From an uncultured Acetatifactor sp. (GTDB taxonomy: Bacteria; Bacillota; Clostridia; Lachnospirales; Lachnospiraceae), in assembly GCA_949840885.1 (NCBI GenBank), contig CATKYJ010000005.1:1-64000 (forward strand): 64,000 bases of DNA, given 5' to 3'. Below are positions 8,210 to 16,212 of this stretch, in pieces. Position 1 is the first letter of the stretch, and each line of letters starts with the position of its first letter. Both the position numbers and the translations under genes were made by a program. A model generated the notes under the pieces. The model saw nothing but the letters and a program-made list of their open reading frames with translations. It was not told where the DNA came from and did no database searches.

Positions 8210-8996
8210 GATATATTTTCCTCCTTATAGACCAGAGCGTTGTACGAAATAAGAGCAGATACAACAGCATCGCCGCCATCAGTGCATACATGAAATTCTG
8301 TATATCTGTCATCCATATCCTGGTAACTCCGTCAAATATACGCGCAAGGTTCAGACAGGCAATATCCGTTATATTTCGAAAGTGGAAGTTCACCACATAG
8401 AACACTACCAGCGGAACACTGAACATAATCGACAGATTCTGCAGCCAGACAGACACCAGCATCACCGCCTGACACAGCACTCCGCAATAAAGCGCTTTCT
8501 GCAAAGAGACCAGCAGAAAATATATCATATACTGTTCCTCTTCAACGAAGCCTTTGTACAGCATGGTACCCGGCAGAGCATCCAGCACCCCCGGCAGACA
8601 GACCGGATGTCTGATGGAATAAAGAATTATGAATATCAGCTTTCCCATCAAGAACGCCGCTACAGATGAAGCCACTGCCGCAGCGGACTTTGAAAAAACA
8701 TATCCCCCCACATCCACGCGCCCCAGCACATTGCGGATATTGCCATGAAGAAAGTCCTCATAAAAGCAAGCGGAATAAGGCAAAACGCCTGCAATGAGAG
8801 CCAGAAATATCAGGCTTCTGTCGTGCATGTACACAAACATATAGATCGTTGGACCAGGGTGTCCGCAGAATAACAGCGTTATATAGCACACAGACACCCC
8901 TATCGCCACGCTTAATGCAAATCTCACAGAAAGGAACGCCCTTTCAAAATCAATTTTAAGCATCCTCCAAATATCGCTGTTGTTTAAAGCTCCCAT
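8202..8996 (-). CDS. ABC transporter permease-like membrane protein (first of pair)
   Basis: This roughly 264-residue polytopic membrane protein is the likely partner of the next permease. The start is placed at ATG 8996 (MGALNNSDIWRM) because AGGAG lies at good distance there, while a longer frame to 9086 runs through Cys/Arg-rich sequence overlapping the previous gene. Hydrophobic stretches include FALSVAIGVSVCYITLLF and several others up to MYALMAAMLLYLLLF. It overlaps the end of the upstream gene by 13 bases. Function inferred only from position before an ABC ATPase. Confidence 0.7.
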   Translation of the reverse strand: MGALNNSDIWRMLKIDFERAFLSVRFALSVAIGVSVCYITLLFCGHPGPTIYMFVYMHDRSLIFLALIAGVLPYSACFYEDFLHGNIRNVLGRVDVGGYVFSKSAAAVASSVAAFLMGKLIFIILYSIRHPVCLPGVLDALPGTMLYKGFVEEEQYMIYFLLVSLQKALYCGVLCQAVMLVSVWLQNLSIMFSVPLVVFYVVNFHFRNITDIACLNLARIFDGVTRIWMTDIQNFMYALMAAMLLYLLLFRTTLWSIRRKIYHV

Positions 8997-10120
8997 AACG
9001 CATCTCCTGTCACGGCATCTATCATTATGGCAAACGGAGCACTGATTCCCTCTTCCCCATATGTTTTTATCCCATAAAAAATCCATATAGGCTCCATCCG
9101 ATATTCCCCACTCTTTTCTTTCACACCAGTTACGCGCAATGCTATATCCGTAATCTTAATAGCATAATTTTCTGCTGCCTCTGTAATCCGCGCATAACGT
9201 TCAAGAACCTCTTCAAACCCCAAAAGCGCCTCTCTCTCCTGGCTGTATCGAATATCATAGACCTCAGTCATATTTATCTGCAGGAATCTTTCTTTATTCA
9301 ACACCAGATTGTGGCTTCCCCGATTCAGAATATCCGCATATGATGTCAGCATGTACCCATGCGTCACAGGAATCCCATTACACATCTGCCAGACCATACA
9401 ATAGTAGCTGTCATCATTTCTGCTCCACTTATAATCAGGCTTTGTCTGACTTCCGTCTGAGCGCAGTTCCAGGGCTTCCCGTTCCATTATCTTGTAATCC
9501 AAGGTGTTGTGCACAATATGCAGCTTACTCTCCACCCCATATGTCTGGAACAATTCCTCTATACGCCTGTCACAGTCCGACAATGGAAAATTCGGCAAGT
9601 CCTGATCTATCGTGTAGGCTCCCTGGTTGCAGTCCTCCGTGGCCTGATTTCGATATGCCATTCCGATATAGGAGGCTGTACGGCAATATAAGGAAAATTC
9701 TGGATATTCTTTCGAAAAGTTCAAACAAAGATCATCTTCCCCCAAGTACTGCCTGTCAGACTCATATTCTTCTCCCTCGTAAGGATGATAATACTCCTCT
9801 AATAAAGCAAGTATGGATGTCTCCGGCACTTCTGCCATCCGGGCAGATGCCTTTTTGAAGCCCTCCTCCCTGACCGTATCGGGTACGTTAATCGCGGCAT
9901 CTATCTGGTTTTGTCCGTTTATGTCCGCTTTATATTCATATGGAATATCCATCGCATAAGAACTGCTCTCTCCCCCGGGAACCTCTTGGTCAGAAGATGC
10001 TTCTGCTTCTTTGCTTTCCCCTGCTTTCCCGGCAAAAAATCCATTGTTCTCCAAAACCACAAAAATAATAGTTATTATAACACAGACCAATAATCCGTAT
10101 TTCTTCATCCATTTACTCAT
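8984..10120 (-). CDS. Unknown membrane-anchored extracytoplasmic protein of an ABC/two-component module
   Basis: This 378-residue protein has a short basic start and a single hydrophobic helix (GLLVCVIITIIFVVL, about residues 9-23). An acidic Ser/Glu-rich linker and a large presumably extracellular domain follow. The domain contains several cysteines and ends in FAIMIDAVTGDALWEL, which resembles the close of PepSY/YycH-like folds, though I cannot assign a family. It heads the gene set leading to two permeases and an ATPase and overlaps the first permease. The upstream AGGGAGG is about 12 bases from ATG 10120, slightly long; ATG at residue 5 is possible. It could present or sense the exporter's substrate (inference). 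Confidence 0.65.
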   Translation of the reverse strand: MSKWMKKYGLLVCVIITIIFVVLENNGFFAGKAGESKEAEASSDQEVPGGESSSYAMDIPYEYKADINGQNQIDAAINVPDTVREEGFKKASARMAEVPETSILALLEEYYHPYEGEEYESDRQYLGEDDLCLNFSKEYPEFSLYCRTASYIGMAYRNQATEDCNQGAYTIDQDLPNFPLSDCDRRIEELFQTYGVESKLHIVHNTLDYKIMEREALELRSDGSQTKPDYKWSRNDDSYYCMVWQMCNGIPVTHGYMLTSYADILNRGSHNLVLNKERFLQINMTEVYDIRYSQEREALLGFEEVLERYARITEAAENYAIKITDIALRVTGVKEKSGEYRMEPIWIFYGIKTYGEEGISAPFAIMIDAVTGDALWEL

Positions 10121-10170
10121 TGCTGCACTTTACCTCCCTATATGAGCATATTATATTTCTGCTTCTAATT

Positions 10171-10215
10171 GTTTATATGACCTTTATATCTTTATATTTG
10201 GCCTCCAGTTTATAT
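10171..10215 (-). promoter_or_regulatory. Four ATATAAA(C/G) repeats upstream of the exporter module
   Basis: Read on the minus strand, ATATAAAC or ATATAAAG occurs at 10208-10215, 10190-10197, 10182-10189 and 10171-10178. All lie 50-95 bases upstream of ATG 10120. They could be sites for the LytTR regulator encoded upstream, or simply AT-rich sequence. Confidence 0.3.
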
Positions 10216-10320
10216 AATGTCCTAGCCTCTCTCCATGGCTAAGCTAGGTGCTGGTACAGCCTCTGCCTTAAATAATTACCAGCCCAGACTTCCTCAACAC
10301 TTAAGCCCAGAAGAATAATA

Positions 10321-10367
10321 AAAGGTTGGAAATGCTCCCCCCTTTCGGAGTCGTTTCCAACCTTTTT
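10321..10367. terminator. Terminator after the histidine kinase gene
   Basis: AAAGGTTGGAAA and its exact complement form a 12-bp stem just beyond the kinase stop codon, with T-rich sequence on both outer sides. It separates the kinase/regulator transcript from the exporter genes. Confidence 0.75.
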
Positions 10368-10370
10368 CCC

Positions 10371-11663
10371 TCAAATATTTATCAATATATCTACACCGAA
10401 CTCTCCGGCCTGTTGCTTATATTCTATACTCCCTTCATACTTTTTCACCACGCTTTCTATGCTCTGCGTCCCCCAGCCATGGTATCGTTTATCCTGCTTA
10501 TGTGTCCTAAATCGTCCGTTTTCTCTTCTGGGCATCTGGCTGCAGTCATTCCATACCTGAATCAGCAGCATTCCCTGCATTTTTTTAATGACTACACGAA
10601 CCTCTTTTTCTGCCGCTTCCAGCGCATTTTCCATCAGATTTGCAAAGAGAGCGCATAAGTCTCTATTTTCCACATTCATATCATAGGGCAGGATCTGCGT
10701 TTGCATTGACACCAAAACTCCTTTATTTTCTGCCTGCCTCTCCAGTTCGCTCAATATTACATCAATGGTCTCAATCCCCGTTCTTTGTTTCATGAAACGC
10801 GGTTTCTCTGCTTTGGTCAGGCTTTCAATGTATTTCATTGCCTGCTCTGTCTTTCCCTCCTCCAGCATATAATGTACAACTTTCAAATGATGGAACATAT
10901 CATGATACTGTTTTGCATTAGAATGATAGAACTCGCTCACCTGCGCATATTTGTTATCTAACATCCTGTTCTGGTCATCTAATATCCGCATTCTTTCCCT
11001 CATCTGTCTGTTTTTTACCGTATAATACCCGAAAGCGATTCCTCCCGAAACCATTACCAAGAAAAAGTACCACAATATGTTAAGAGTAATATTAAAGCTT
11101 TCCAGCATCTGACAAAAGATAAAGGGAAATCCAATCCACCATATCACTAATATATAAGTCAGATATCTCATATAGGATAATTGCACTTTTTTCTTTTTTA
11201 TCGCTGTATATAGCAAATAACAGATGCCCCACCAGACAGGTCCCATTATAAGCTGATAGGCAATACGAATCCATCCCTGTTCCGCAGTTGTCTGACGTAT
11301 TAATACGTCCCCTCCAATCATGCCCGTCAGCGACACTTCCATTCCCCCGACAGCCGAAAGCAGCGCAAAATATCCTCCAACTACCGCAATGGCATTAAAT
11401 ATATCACAATTCCAAAAAACACAGGCAAGTACTGTATTCACTCCCAGGAGAACCAAAACTGTATACACCGAGACCAGAACATATTGATTCATTATAAATA
11501 TCACCAGAACCATTACTGCCATCATCGTCCCGGGAAGCAGCCATTTATTGTCTCTCAAAAAGTGTTTTCTCCTCTCATAAAGCAGATCCACCAGCCTCCA
11601 TATCCAAAAAGCCTCATTAACGGTACAAATAATATCTACCACCTCTGCCAGTATTGCTGTCAT
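10371..11663 (-). CDS. AgrC-like sensor histidine kinase (GHKL family)
   Basis: The protein is about 430 residues. The N-terminal half has about six membrane helices. The C-terminal half has the phosphoacceptor region [12 protein letters not shown], a helix ending [17 protein letters not shown], the N-box [10 protein letters not shown] and a late HGWGTQSI G-box, as in the AgrC/ComD class that senses peptides. The start is taken as ATG 11663, whose ATGA overlaps the regulator's stop codon and follows a GGAGAGGGG; a frame start eight codons earlier would sit deeper inside the regulator gene. No agrB or peptide gene was seen nearby, so the ligand is unknown. Confidence 0.88.
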   Translation of the reverse strand: MTAILAEVVDIICTVNEAFWIWRLVDLLYERRKHFLRDNKWLLPGTMMAVMVLVIFIMNQYVLVSVYTVLVLLGVNTVLACVFWNCDIFNAIAVVGGYFALLSAVGGMEVSLTGMIGGDVLIRQTTAEQGWIRIAYQLIMGPVWWGICYLLYTAIKKKKVQLSYMRYLTYILVIWWIGFPFIFCQMLESFNITLNILWYFFLVMVSGGIAFGYYTVKNRQMRERMRILDDQNRMLDNKYAQVSEFYHSNAKQYHDMFHHLKVVHYMLEEGKTEQAMKYIESLTKAEKPRFMKQRTGIETIDVILSELERQAENKGVLVSMQTQILPYDMNVENRDLCALFANLMENALEAAEKEVRVVIKKMQGMLLIQVWNDCSQMPRRENGRFRTHKQDKRYHGWGTQSIESVVKKYEGSIEYKQQAGEFGVDILINI

Positions 11664-12388
11664 TGCAGCCCCTCTCCGCTTACCCAATATTTCCTCAGCC
11701 TGTCTTTTAATTCTGCGATTCTTTCCCGTCCTACTCCTAATTGCGTCCCGTCTGCCAGGATGATGCCCTCTCCAGTAATCCTAAGTATTTGTGCCAGATT
11801 TACGATGCACCCCCGATCTACCCATGCAAAGTCTTCCTCAGGCAGCTCTTTATACACCTGCCTGAGGGTCTTGCGCACCTTGGTATGCTCTCTGTTTGAC
11901 TTTTCTATATAGGCGTATTTCTCCCGATGCCAGATATACGTAATGCTCTTAAGCGGTATTTTTTCCAGCATCTTCTGGTTTTCCGCAATATAGAATTTGC
12001 CCTCTCTCTTCAAAGCCAGCCCTAATGCATCCTCCACTGCAGCAGGCAGCATATTTCCAGCATTTCTTTTAGGAATAAAGCGGTACGGCTGTACTTCAAA
12101 AGACTTATATACATATTGCTCATAAGACGTCACAAAAATAGTAATTGCATCTGGAAGGTACTTCTTAACTTTATTCGTCAGCTCTATCCCATTTATGTCC
12201 GGCATTTCTATATCCAAAAGAAGAATATCGTAATATCTCCCTTCTTCCACCTCATAAAAAAGGGAACTGCTATTATGAAACATCTCTTTCCTGCATGTCA
12301 CTTTCCTTTTTCTGCAGCATCTTTCCACCAACCAACTGACTCTTTCGGCTTCTTTCACATCATCGTCACAGATCGCAATACAAATCAT
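11660..12388 (-). CDS. LytTR-family response regulator (AgrA-like)
   Basis: This 242-residue regulator has a receiver domain with the acidic pair DDD near residue 8, phospho-acceptor Asp in [15 protein letters not shown], the Thr/Ser of FVTSYEQY and Lys in FIPKRN. A LytTR DNA-binding domain spans about 135-235 ([34 protein letters not shown]). It heads a two-gene transcript with the histidine kinase through a 4-bp ATGA overlap. AAGGGG lies eight bases before ATG 12388. The likely targets are the neighbouring exporter genes, by analogy with bacteriocin and quorum loci. Confidence 0.9.
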   Translation of the reverse strand: MICIAICDDDVKEAERVSWLVERCCRKRKVTCRKEMFHNSSSLFYEVEEGRYYDILLLDIEMPDINGIELTNKVKKYLPDAITIFVTSYEQYVYKSFEVQPYRFIPKRNAGNMLPAAVEDALGLALKREGKFYIAENQKMLEKIPLKSITYIWHREKYAYIEKSNREHTKVRKTLRQVYKELPEEDFAWVDRGCIVNLAQILRITGEGIILADGTQLGVGRERIAELKDRLRKYWVSGEGLQ

Positions 12389-12400
12389 ATCCCGTTCCCC

Positions 12401-12426
12401 TTAAGTTATATCTTTTATGAACTTAA
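12401..12426. promoter_or_regulatory. Inverted repeat just upstream of the LytTR regulator
   Basis: TTAAGTTATA and TATGAACTTAA form an imperfect palindrome 13 bases upstream of the regulator's start, overlapping its ribosome-binding region. It could be an autoregulatory site or a weak terminator for the preceding gene. Confidence 0.35.
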
Positions 12427-12434
12427 AGCTTTTC

Positions 12435-12875
12435 TTATCCCTCAAATCTATAGATTCGCTTCCGTTCCAGATCCAAAAGCCATGCCCCCTCTTTCAGTAC
12501 CAGAAGTTCAAAGACTGCCCCATTCCTCCCTTTCCGGTAAAATTTACAGCCATGTATCCCATAATTAACTCTATACAAAATGTCCTGAATCACCCATCTG
12601 ATGTTCTCTTCTTTTACAGCGCTCCTGGGCCATCTTCCCAAAGCCTCCCCCATCTGTGAGGCGTTCGGCTTCAACCGATGTTCCATTTCGCTATAAGCCT
12701 TTGCTGTCTGGCAGGCGGCTTTTGCACACATAACATCTCCAGTTTTCTGATAGCAGTCAGTCAGCCACTCTATAGTTTCCTGTATCAGTTCATATGGAGA
12801 TCCTCCTGTAATTCCATAGGCCTCTGCCGCCAGCTTTATAACCTCTGGTTTTTGAATCGCATCTTCTATCTTCAA
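12435..12875 (-). CDS. Hypothetical protein, TTG start
   Basis: This 146-residue soluble protein is probably mostly helical at the start (AAEAYGITGGSPYELIQETIEWLTDCYQ), with a C-terminal part of short strands ending LLDLERKRIYRFEG. A stop codon two codons upstream forces a TTG start at 12875 with only a weak AAGG before it; the next in-frame Met is near residue 49. It ends 46 bases before the LytTR regulator and on the same strand, so it may be co-transcribed. I do not recognise the family. Confidence 0.5.
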   Translation of the reverse strand: MKIEDAIQKPEVIKLAAEAYGITGGSPYELIQETIEWLTDCYQKTGDVMCAKAACQTAKAYSEMEHRLKPNASQMGEALGRWPRSAVKEENIRWVIQDILYRVNYGIHGCKFYRKGRNGAVFELLVLKEGAWLLDLERKRIYRFEG

Positions 12876-13082
12876 ATTCTACCATTTCCTTTTCCTGTTT
12901 GCAATTACAACCACAATCAACTTCTATCGTCTTCCAGAATTTTATTTCTTAATTATAGTCCTAGATAGAGTTAATATGGAGAATTAACCCCGAAATCCAC
13001 AAATTTGACCTCAATTATGCATGTAAATAACTCACGTCATGCCGGTATACTACCACATTCAAAAAGGAGGCCAGGCAGAGAA

Positions 13083-13154
13083 ATGGTTGCCGGACTTCCA
13101 GACATCCGGGCTTGTATTGTCTGCGACAGATGCACTGAGCATTTCATCCGCTGA
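13083..13154 (+). pseudogene. Miniature remnant of a flavodoxin-type reductase gene
   Basis: An AAAGGAGG precedes ATG 13083, and the 23-codon frame reads DIRACIVCDRCTE then HFIR and stop. The intact reductase at 5945-6562 has DIRSCIACGRCGE in its cysteine segment and ends in THFIR. The small frame therefore looks like an internal deletion joining the Cys motif to the very C-terminus. It could in theory still be translated as a Cys-rich peptide. Confidence 0.6.
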
Positions 13155-13191
13155 TGCCAAGATGCTAAGACATCGCAGACACACGATTTAT

Positions 13192-13392
13192 GTGATCGGA
13201 CCCGAGTTCAAGTTCTATCTCTTCGACAGCGCCCGCTTCCAGGTGACGCCCAGGCAGTGCGGCTATCGCATCGACACCAGGCAGGCCGACTGGAACCAAA
13301 GCCTGGACACCCCTTTCAACAACGGCTGCGAGATATCCCACAAGGGCGGCTATCATATCTCGGCCCCTCAGGACGTGGGCTATGCCCTGCGC
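13192..13392 (+). pseudogene. Glutamine synthetase fragment
   Basis: These 67 codons align without gaps to residues 128-194 of the intact glutamine synthetase at 2102-3532, with about 57 identical by eye. The metal-binding stretch GPEFEF has become GPEFKF, removing a key Glu. Neither the N-terminal nor the C-terminal catalytic parts are present. The frame runs on into unrelated sequence to about 13638. Confidence 0.85.
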
Positions 13393-13432
13393 GGCAAATC
13401 CATGGGCAGTCAGAATTTGGGCCGGAATCGCA

Positions 13433-13462
13433 ATATCGGGGGCAGACACCTGCCCCCGATAT
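13433..13462. terminator. GC-rich hairpin after the glutamine synthetase fragment
   Basis: ATATCGGGGGCAG and its exact complement form a 13-bp stem around an ACAC loop. No T run follows, so termination is only possible. It may mark a junction in the decayed region. Confidence 0.45.
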
Positions 13463-13569
13463 CCTATACCCGGCAATCCTGCTTTCAGATCAGCCTGACC
13501 GCCGTTCATTACATGTCTGTCCACTTTGTGATCCAACTGCTCCAGTCCGTCATCTTTTATTCCCCGCCT

Positions 13570-14154
13570 TTATGTATCCGCAGGGAGTCGGAAAGCTTTG
13601 ACACTGAAAGAAAGAGACTTTGGCAGTTCCGCCGTTAATTCTATCTCCCCTGTCTCCAACAGGCCTTTCACCTGACTTCGGGACAATCCCAGAACCGCGG
13701 CAATCTGCTTTTCCCAGCGGATCTTCCATTGATAGGGATTTGTTATTGTGATCAGAATCCGCTCTCCAATTCCACTGTTTTCTGTGGTTTCATGCCGCTT
13801 CACAAAGTCATAATGCAGGCTGTCCAGATCAATGTCCGCTTTATTGGCCCGAAATAACCGCATATCTCTGCCATACATTTCGGCAAGCTGTTCCTCATTG
13901 TCCAAAAAGCGCTGATATTCTTCTTTTGATATGGAAGACACTTTCTTCCGTTCATAAATGGCAAGATTGAGCGTATGTTTGCACTCTTCGCATTGATAGA
14001 TCAGCCAGACGTCCAGTTTGTTCCCATTGGCATTGACGCGGAATTTCTTTGTGTTTCTGTAATGGGTCTTTCTGCCGCATTTGGGGCAGCTTTTGGTTAT
14101 CCAAAAGGAATCTTTCAGAGTAATTTCATACTCCATTTTCTTGAAATAGCACAT
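13570..14154 (-). CDS. DUF1062 family protein
   Basis: This protein is about 194 residues. The N-terminal part carries a zinc-ribbon-like CPKCGRKTHYRNTKKFRVNA followed by YQCEECKHTLNLAIYERK, giving two CxxC pairs. The C-terminal part has SRSQVKGLLETGEIEL, resembling an S4-like RNA-binding or HTH turn. This arrangement matches DUF1062 proteins of Firmicutes, whose function is unknown. ATG 14154 is preferred because AGGAG lies six bases away; ATG 14160 is too close to it. A palindrome related to one before the CD3324-like gene lies about 60 bases upstream. Confidence 0.85.
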   Translation of the reverse strand: MCYFKKMEYEITLKDSFWITKSCPKCGRKTHYRNTKKFRVNANGNKLDVWLIYQCEECKHTLNLAIYERKKVSSISKEEYQRFLDNEEQLAEMYGRDMRLFRANKADIDLDSLHYDFVKRHETTENSGIGERILITITNPYQWKIRWEKQIAAVLGLSRSQVKGLLETGEIELTAELPKSLSFSVKAFRLPADT

Positions 14155-14212
14155 TTGCATCTCCTGCTCTTTTTACGTCGCGATGCATGAGCTATTACAT
14201 GATTTCATTTTA

Positions 14213-14236
14213 TTTGCAATAGCCATGCTATGCAAA
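14213..14236. promoter_or_regulatory. Palindromic element upstream of the DUF1062 gene
   Basis: A TTTGCAATAGCC / GCTATGCAAA near-palindrome contains ATAGCCATGCTAT. Almost the same core, ATAGCCAGTGCTAT, occurs before the CD3324-like gene at 15659-15672. The shared position suggests a common regulator site. Confidence 0.5.
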
Positions 14237-14300
14237 ATGAACGGGTGTAGTCATAAAATATCTTTCTCCTCTCTTCATAGTTTCTTTCAAAATATCGCAG

Positions 14301-15002
14301 TCAGTCTCCCTTTCTGGCTATTATAATCGTTGCGCTGCCATCCAGAACTTTTTCAATTATAAATCCTGCGTCTCCCAGTAATTCTGTTTCGTGTTCCAAA
14401 GTCAGAGGAATGTCAAAGTGCACATAGCAATTCTCCGGTATGGCGGAGTGCTTTCGTCTGTCCAGATATACATCCCGCAAAAGCTCCTCTTCTTCACTGC
14501 AGCAGGCAATGTAGTCTCCCAAGATAAAAAAGCCGTTTTCTTTCAGACTGCAGTAAATCCTCCGATATAATTCCTTTTTGCGTTCCGGCAGAAAATGATG
14601 CAGGCTCTCGAAAGAAATGACCGCATCCCATTTACCATGCCCAAAATCATACTGAAAATAGTCCTGACATATTGCGGTAAAGGGTTTGTCATGATGTTTT
14701 GCAAGCAGTTTGTCCAGCATATCGGCGCATAAGTCTACACCTGTTACTTCAATGTCTGGATTCTTTTGCCATATCTTGTCCAGCTCCAGGCCGGTACCGC
14801 ATCCTAAGTCTAAAATCCTTTGGCACTTGGAAGGTATGCTTTCGGAAAAGGCCCTGTAAGATTCCTCCCAAACTGACATATGTTCTTCATAATCATGCAG
14901 CCGCTTCGTAAAGAAAGCAGACATTTCTTCCAGTGGGGAATCTGCCGTATCCCGAAGCCATTGTCTTAAATTCCGCATGTACGTTTCAGATGACTGTATC
15001 AT
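14301..15002 (-). CDS. Class I SAM-dependent methyltransferase
   Basis: The protein is about 233 residues with the Rossmann-type SAM site LDLGCGTGLELDKIW, then TGVDLCADML (acidic residue binding the SAM ribose) and DAVISFESLHHF (motif IV). It is a small-molecule type methyltransferase of unknown substrate. The start is uncertain. ATG 15002 has no SD, whereas an ideal AAGGAGG sits seven bases before an in-frame ATA codon at 15036-15038, suggesting the native start was there and is now either AUA-initiated or mutated. Upstream lies a structured intergenic segment. Confidence 0.8.
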   Translation of the reverse strand: MIQSSETYMRNLRQWLRDTADSPLEEMSAFFTKRLHDYEEHMSVWEESYRAFSESIPSKCQRILDLGCGTGLELDKIWQKNPDIEVTGVDLCADMLDKLLAKHHDKPFTAICQDYFQYDFGHGKWDAVISFESLHHFLPERKKELYRRIYCSLKENGFFILGDYIACCSEEEELLRDVYLDRRKHSAIPENCYVHFDIPLTLEHETELLGDAGFIIEKVLDGSATIIIARKGD

Positions 15003-15074
15003 AATTGTTTGATCACAGAACCCTGTATCGTGTTCTATGATATCTCCTCCTTCACTCTTTCCCAGTCCCCCCGC

Positions 15075-15250
15075 TGCTAACAACAGGGCATCAGGCTTGT
15101 AGCGCTGCAAGCGGCAGGGGATGTGACCCTCGCGGCATTCACCAAATGAATGCTGGCCCATCCGCTCGGCTCATTGCCCGCGGGAATCAGACCGCGACTC
15201 TCTCTGCGGTATAGCGTAACACATTTTAATCCCGCTCTCCACCTCGCGCT
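15075..15250 (-). other. Structured intergenic segment upstream of the methyltransferase
   Basis: Read on the minus strand this GC-rich stretch has nested complementary segments: GGATG with CATCC enclosing GCATTCA with TGAATGC, and GCCGC near GCAGC. It then shows AAGCCTGATGCCCTG before the SD of the methyltransferase. It resembles a folded leader RNA or a palindromic intergenic repeat. The last motif vaguely recalls cobalamin riboswitch ends, but other core elements are not convincing. Confidence 0.35.
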
Positions 15251-15257
15251 TTTTTCC

Positions 15258-15292
15258 AAAAAAACATGAGCCAATACCGAGTATCAGCTCAT
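15258..15292 (-). terminator. Terminator downstream of the CD3324-like gene
   Basis: On the minus strand ATGAGC pairs with GCTCAT around an inner ATAC/GTAT stem, followed by seven T residues. It lies 33 bases beyond the stop codon of the small regulator gene. Confidence 0.75.
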
Positions 15293-15324
15293 ATTTTTAC
15301 GGACAATCAGCCGTCCGGATATGC

Positions 15325-15597
15325 CTATTGTGTTCTCATTTTTCTCAGAATACGCTGTATGCTCTTCTCTGACAGATAGTATTTACAGGCCAATTCCGCC
15401 GTCCTGCTTCCCGCAAGATAGTCCTCGTAAATCTGTCCGTCACGCCTCAAAAGTTCCTGTTTCGTCTGTGTGCCCGTCCCCCACTCCTGTCTGTGTGACG
15501 ATCTGCGAGGGATATAAATACTCTCTCCGTCAACATACTGCTGTATCAGCTCAATTATCTCAGCGGGCAGAATTTCTTCTGCTCTTGTATAGCCCAT
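15325..15597 (-). CDS. CD3324 family small HTH-type protein
   Basis: This 90-residue protein reads YTRAEEILPAEIIELIQQYVDGESIYIPRR, then TKQELLRRDGQIYEDYLAGS and a C-terminal helix-turn-helix LACKYYLSEKSIQRILRKMR. This order matches the CD3324 family of clostridial proteins (Mor-like HTH). GGGGAGG a few bases before ATG 15597 confirms the start. It probably binds DNA; the palindrome immediately upstream (15628-15675) is a candidate autoregulatory site. Targets are unknown. Confidence 0.85.
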   Translation of the reverse strand: MGYTRAEEILPAEIIELIQQYVDGESIYIPRRSSHRQEWGTGTQTKQELLRRDGQIYEDYLAGSRTAELACKYYLSEKSIQRILRKMRTQ

Positions 15598-15627
15598 GTC
15601 TGCCTCCCCAAACTTTTATTTTCAGGA

Positions 15628-15675
15628 ATAGCATTGGCTATAGCAATTGTTCTCTGCAATAGCCAGTGCTATGCA
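15628..15675. promoter_or_regulatory. Inverted repeat upstream of the CD3324-like regulator gene
   Basis: ATAGCATTGGCTAT (15628-15641) and ATAGCCAGTGCTAT (15659-15672) are inverted copies matching at 13 of 14 positions. They lie 31-75 bases before the start codon. A third related copy is at 14219-14231 before the DUF1062 gene. Confidence 0.55.
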
Positions 15676-16212
15676 GCCATAACATATCTTTTCATATACG
15701 AATTATCCCCTTTCTGAAATCTTTTCTCCATCATACCATGATTTCCGGGATAAATCAAATTTTTTCACCTGTGATCATCTCACATGAGACTACAAAGGTT
15801 ACTCGTTCACAGGTAGTTCCGAAAGTGTTTTCGTGCGCATTTTATGCCAAAAATACGAGACAGCAGACGCCATACAATCGAATTCTACTTTTAAGTTGTA
15901 TGTGTGCATCATATTGCTATAAGCGGCGAAGCCGTGAGCAGTAACTGCATTCTATGGGCAGCCATCGATACTGCCAAAAATGTGTTGCAATTCCGATTTT
16001 CATATGATATGATGAAACCACTTCAAAAAATCTATTTTTCATAACGGCATAAGCTGTCAGTTACAGCTTTCTGCCATGTACTATCCGGCTTCCTGCGGAA
16101 GCCATGGATCAGGGCGTTTTGCCTGAAGTAACCCATTCATAATTGAACAAGCAGGCAGACGCGGAAAAAAGTGATATTGTTTGTTTCCCATCTGCCTGGC
16201 CGGGAGGTGTGT
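15676..16212. other. Gene-free stretch with a dispersed repeat copy
   Basis: No convincing gene is seen in this roughly 540-base stretch. At 15804-15836 it holds CGTTCACAGGTAGTTCC followed by GTGTTTTCGTGC, a sequence with related copies at 51517-51550 and, inverted, at 51609-51625. The last bases carry GGGAGG before the Rpn-type gene. Confidence 0.5.

Noticed and set aside
9340..9858. 172-codon plus-strand frame opposite the anchored protein gene
   Set aside because: No SD, Ser/Pro/Cys-rich shadow composition, and antisense to a gene embedded in a coupled operon.
15075..15250. Cobalamin riboswitch
   Set aside because: Only a final AAGCC..GCCCTG-like stretch is reminiscent; the full conserved core cannot be placed by eye, and the downstream gene is not a cobalamin gene.
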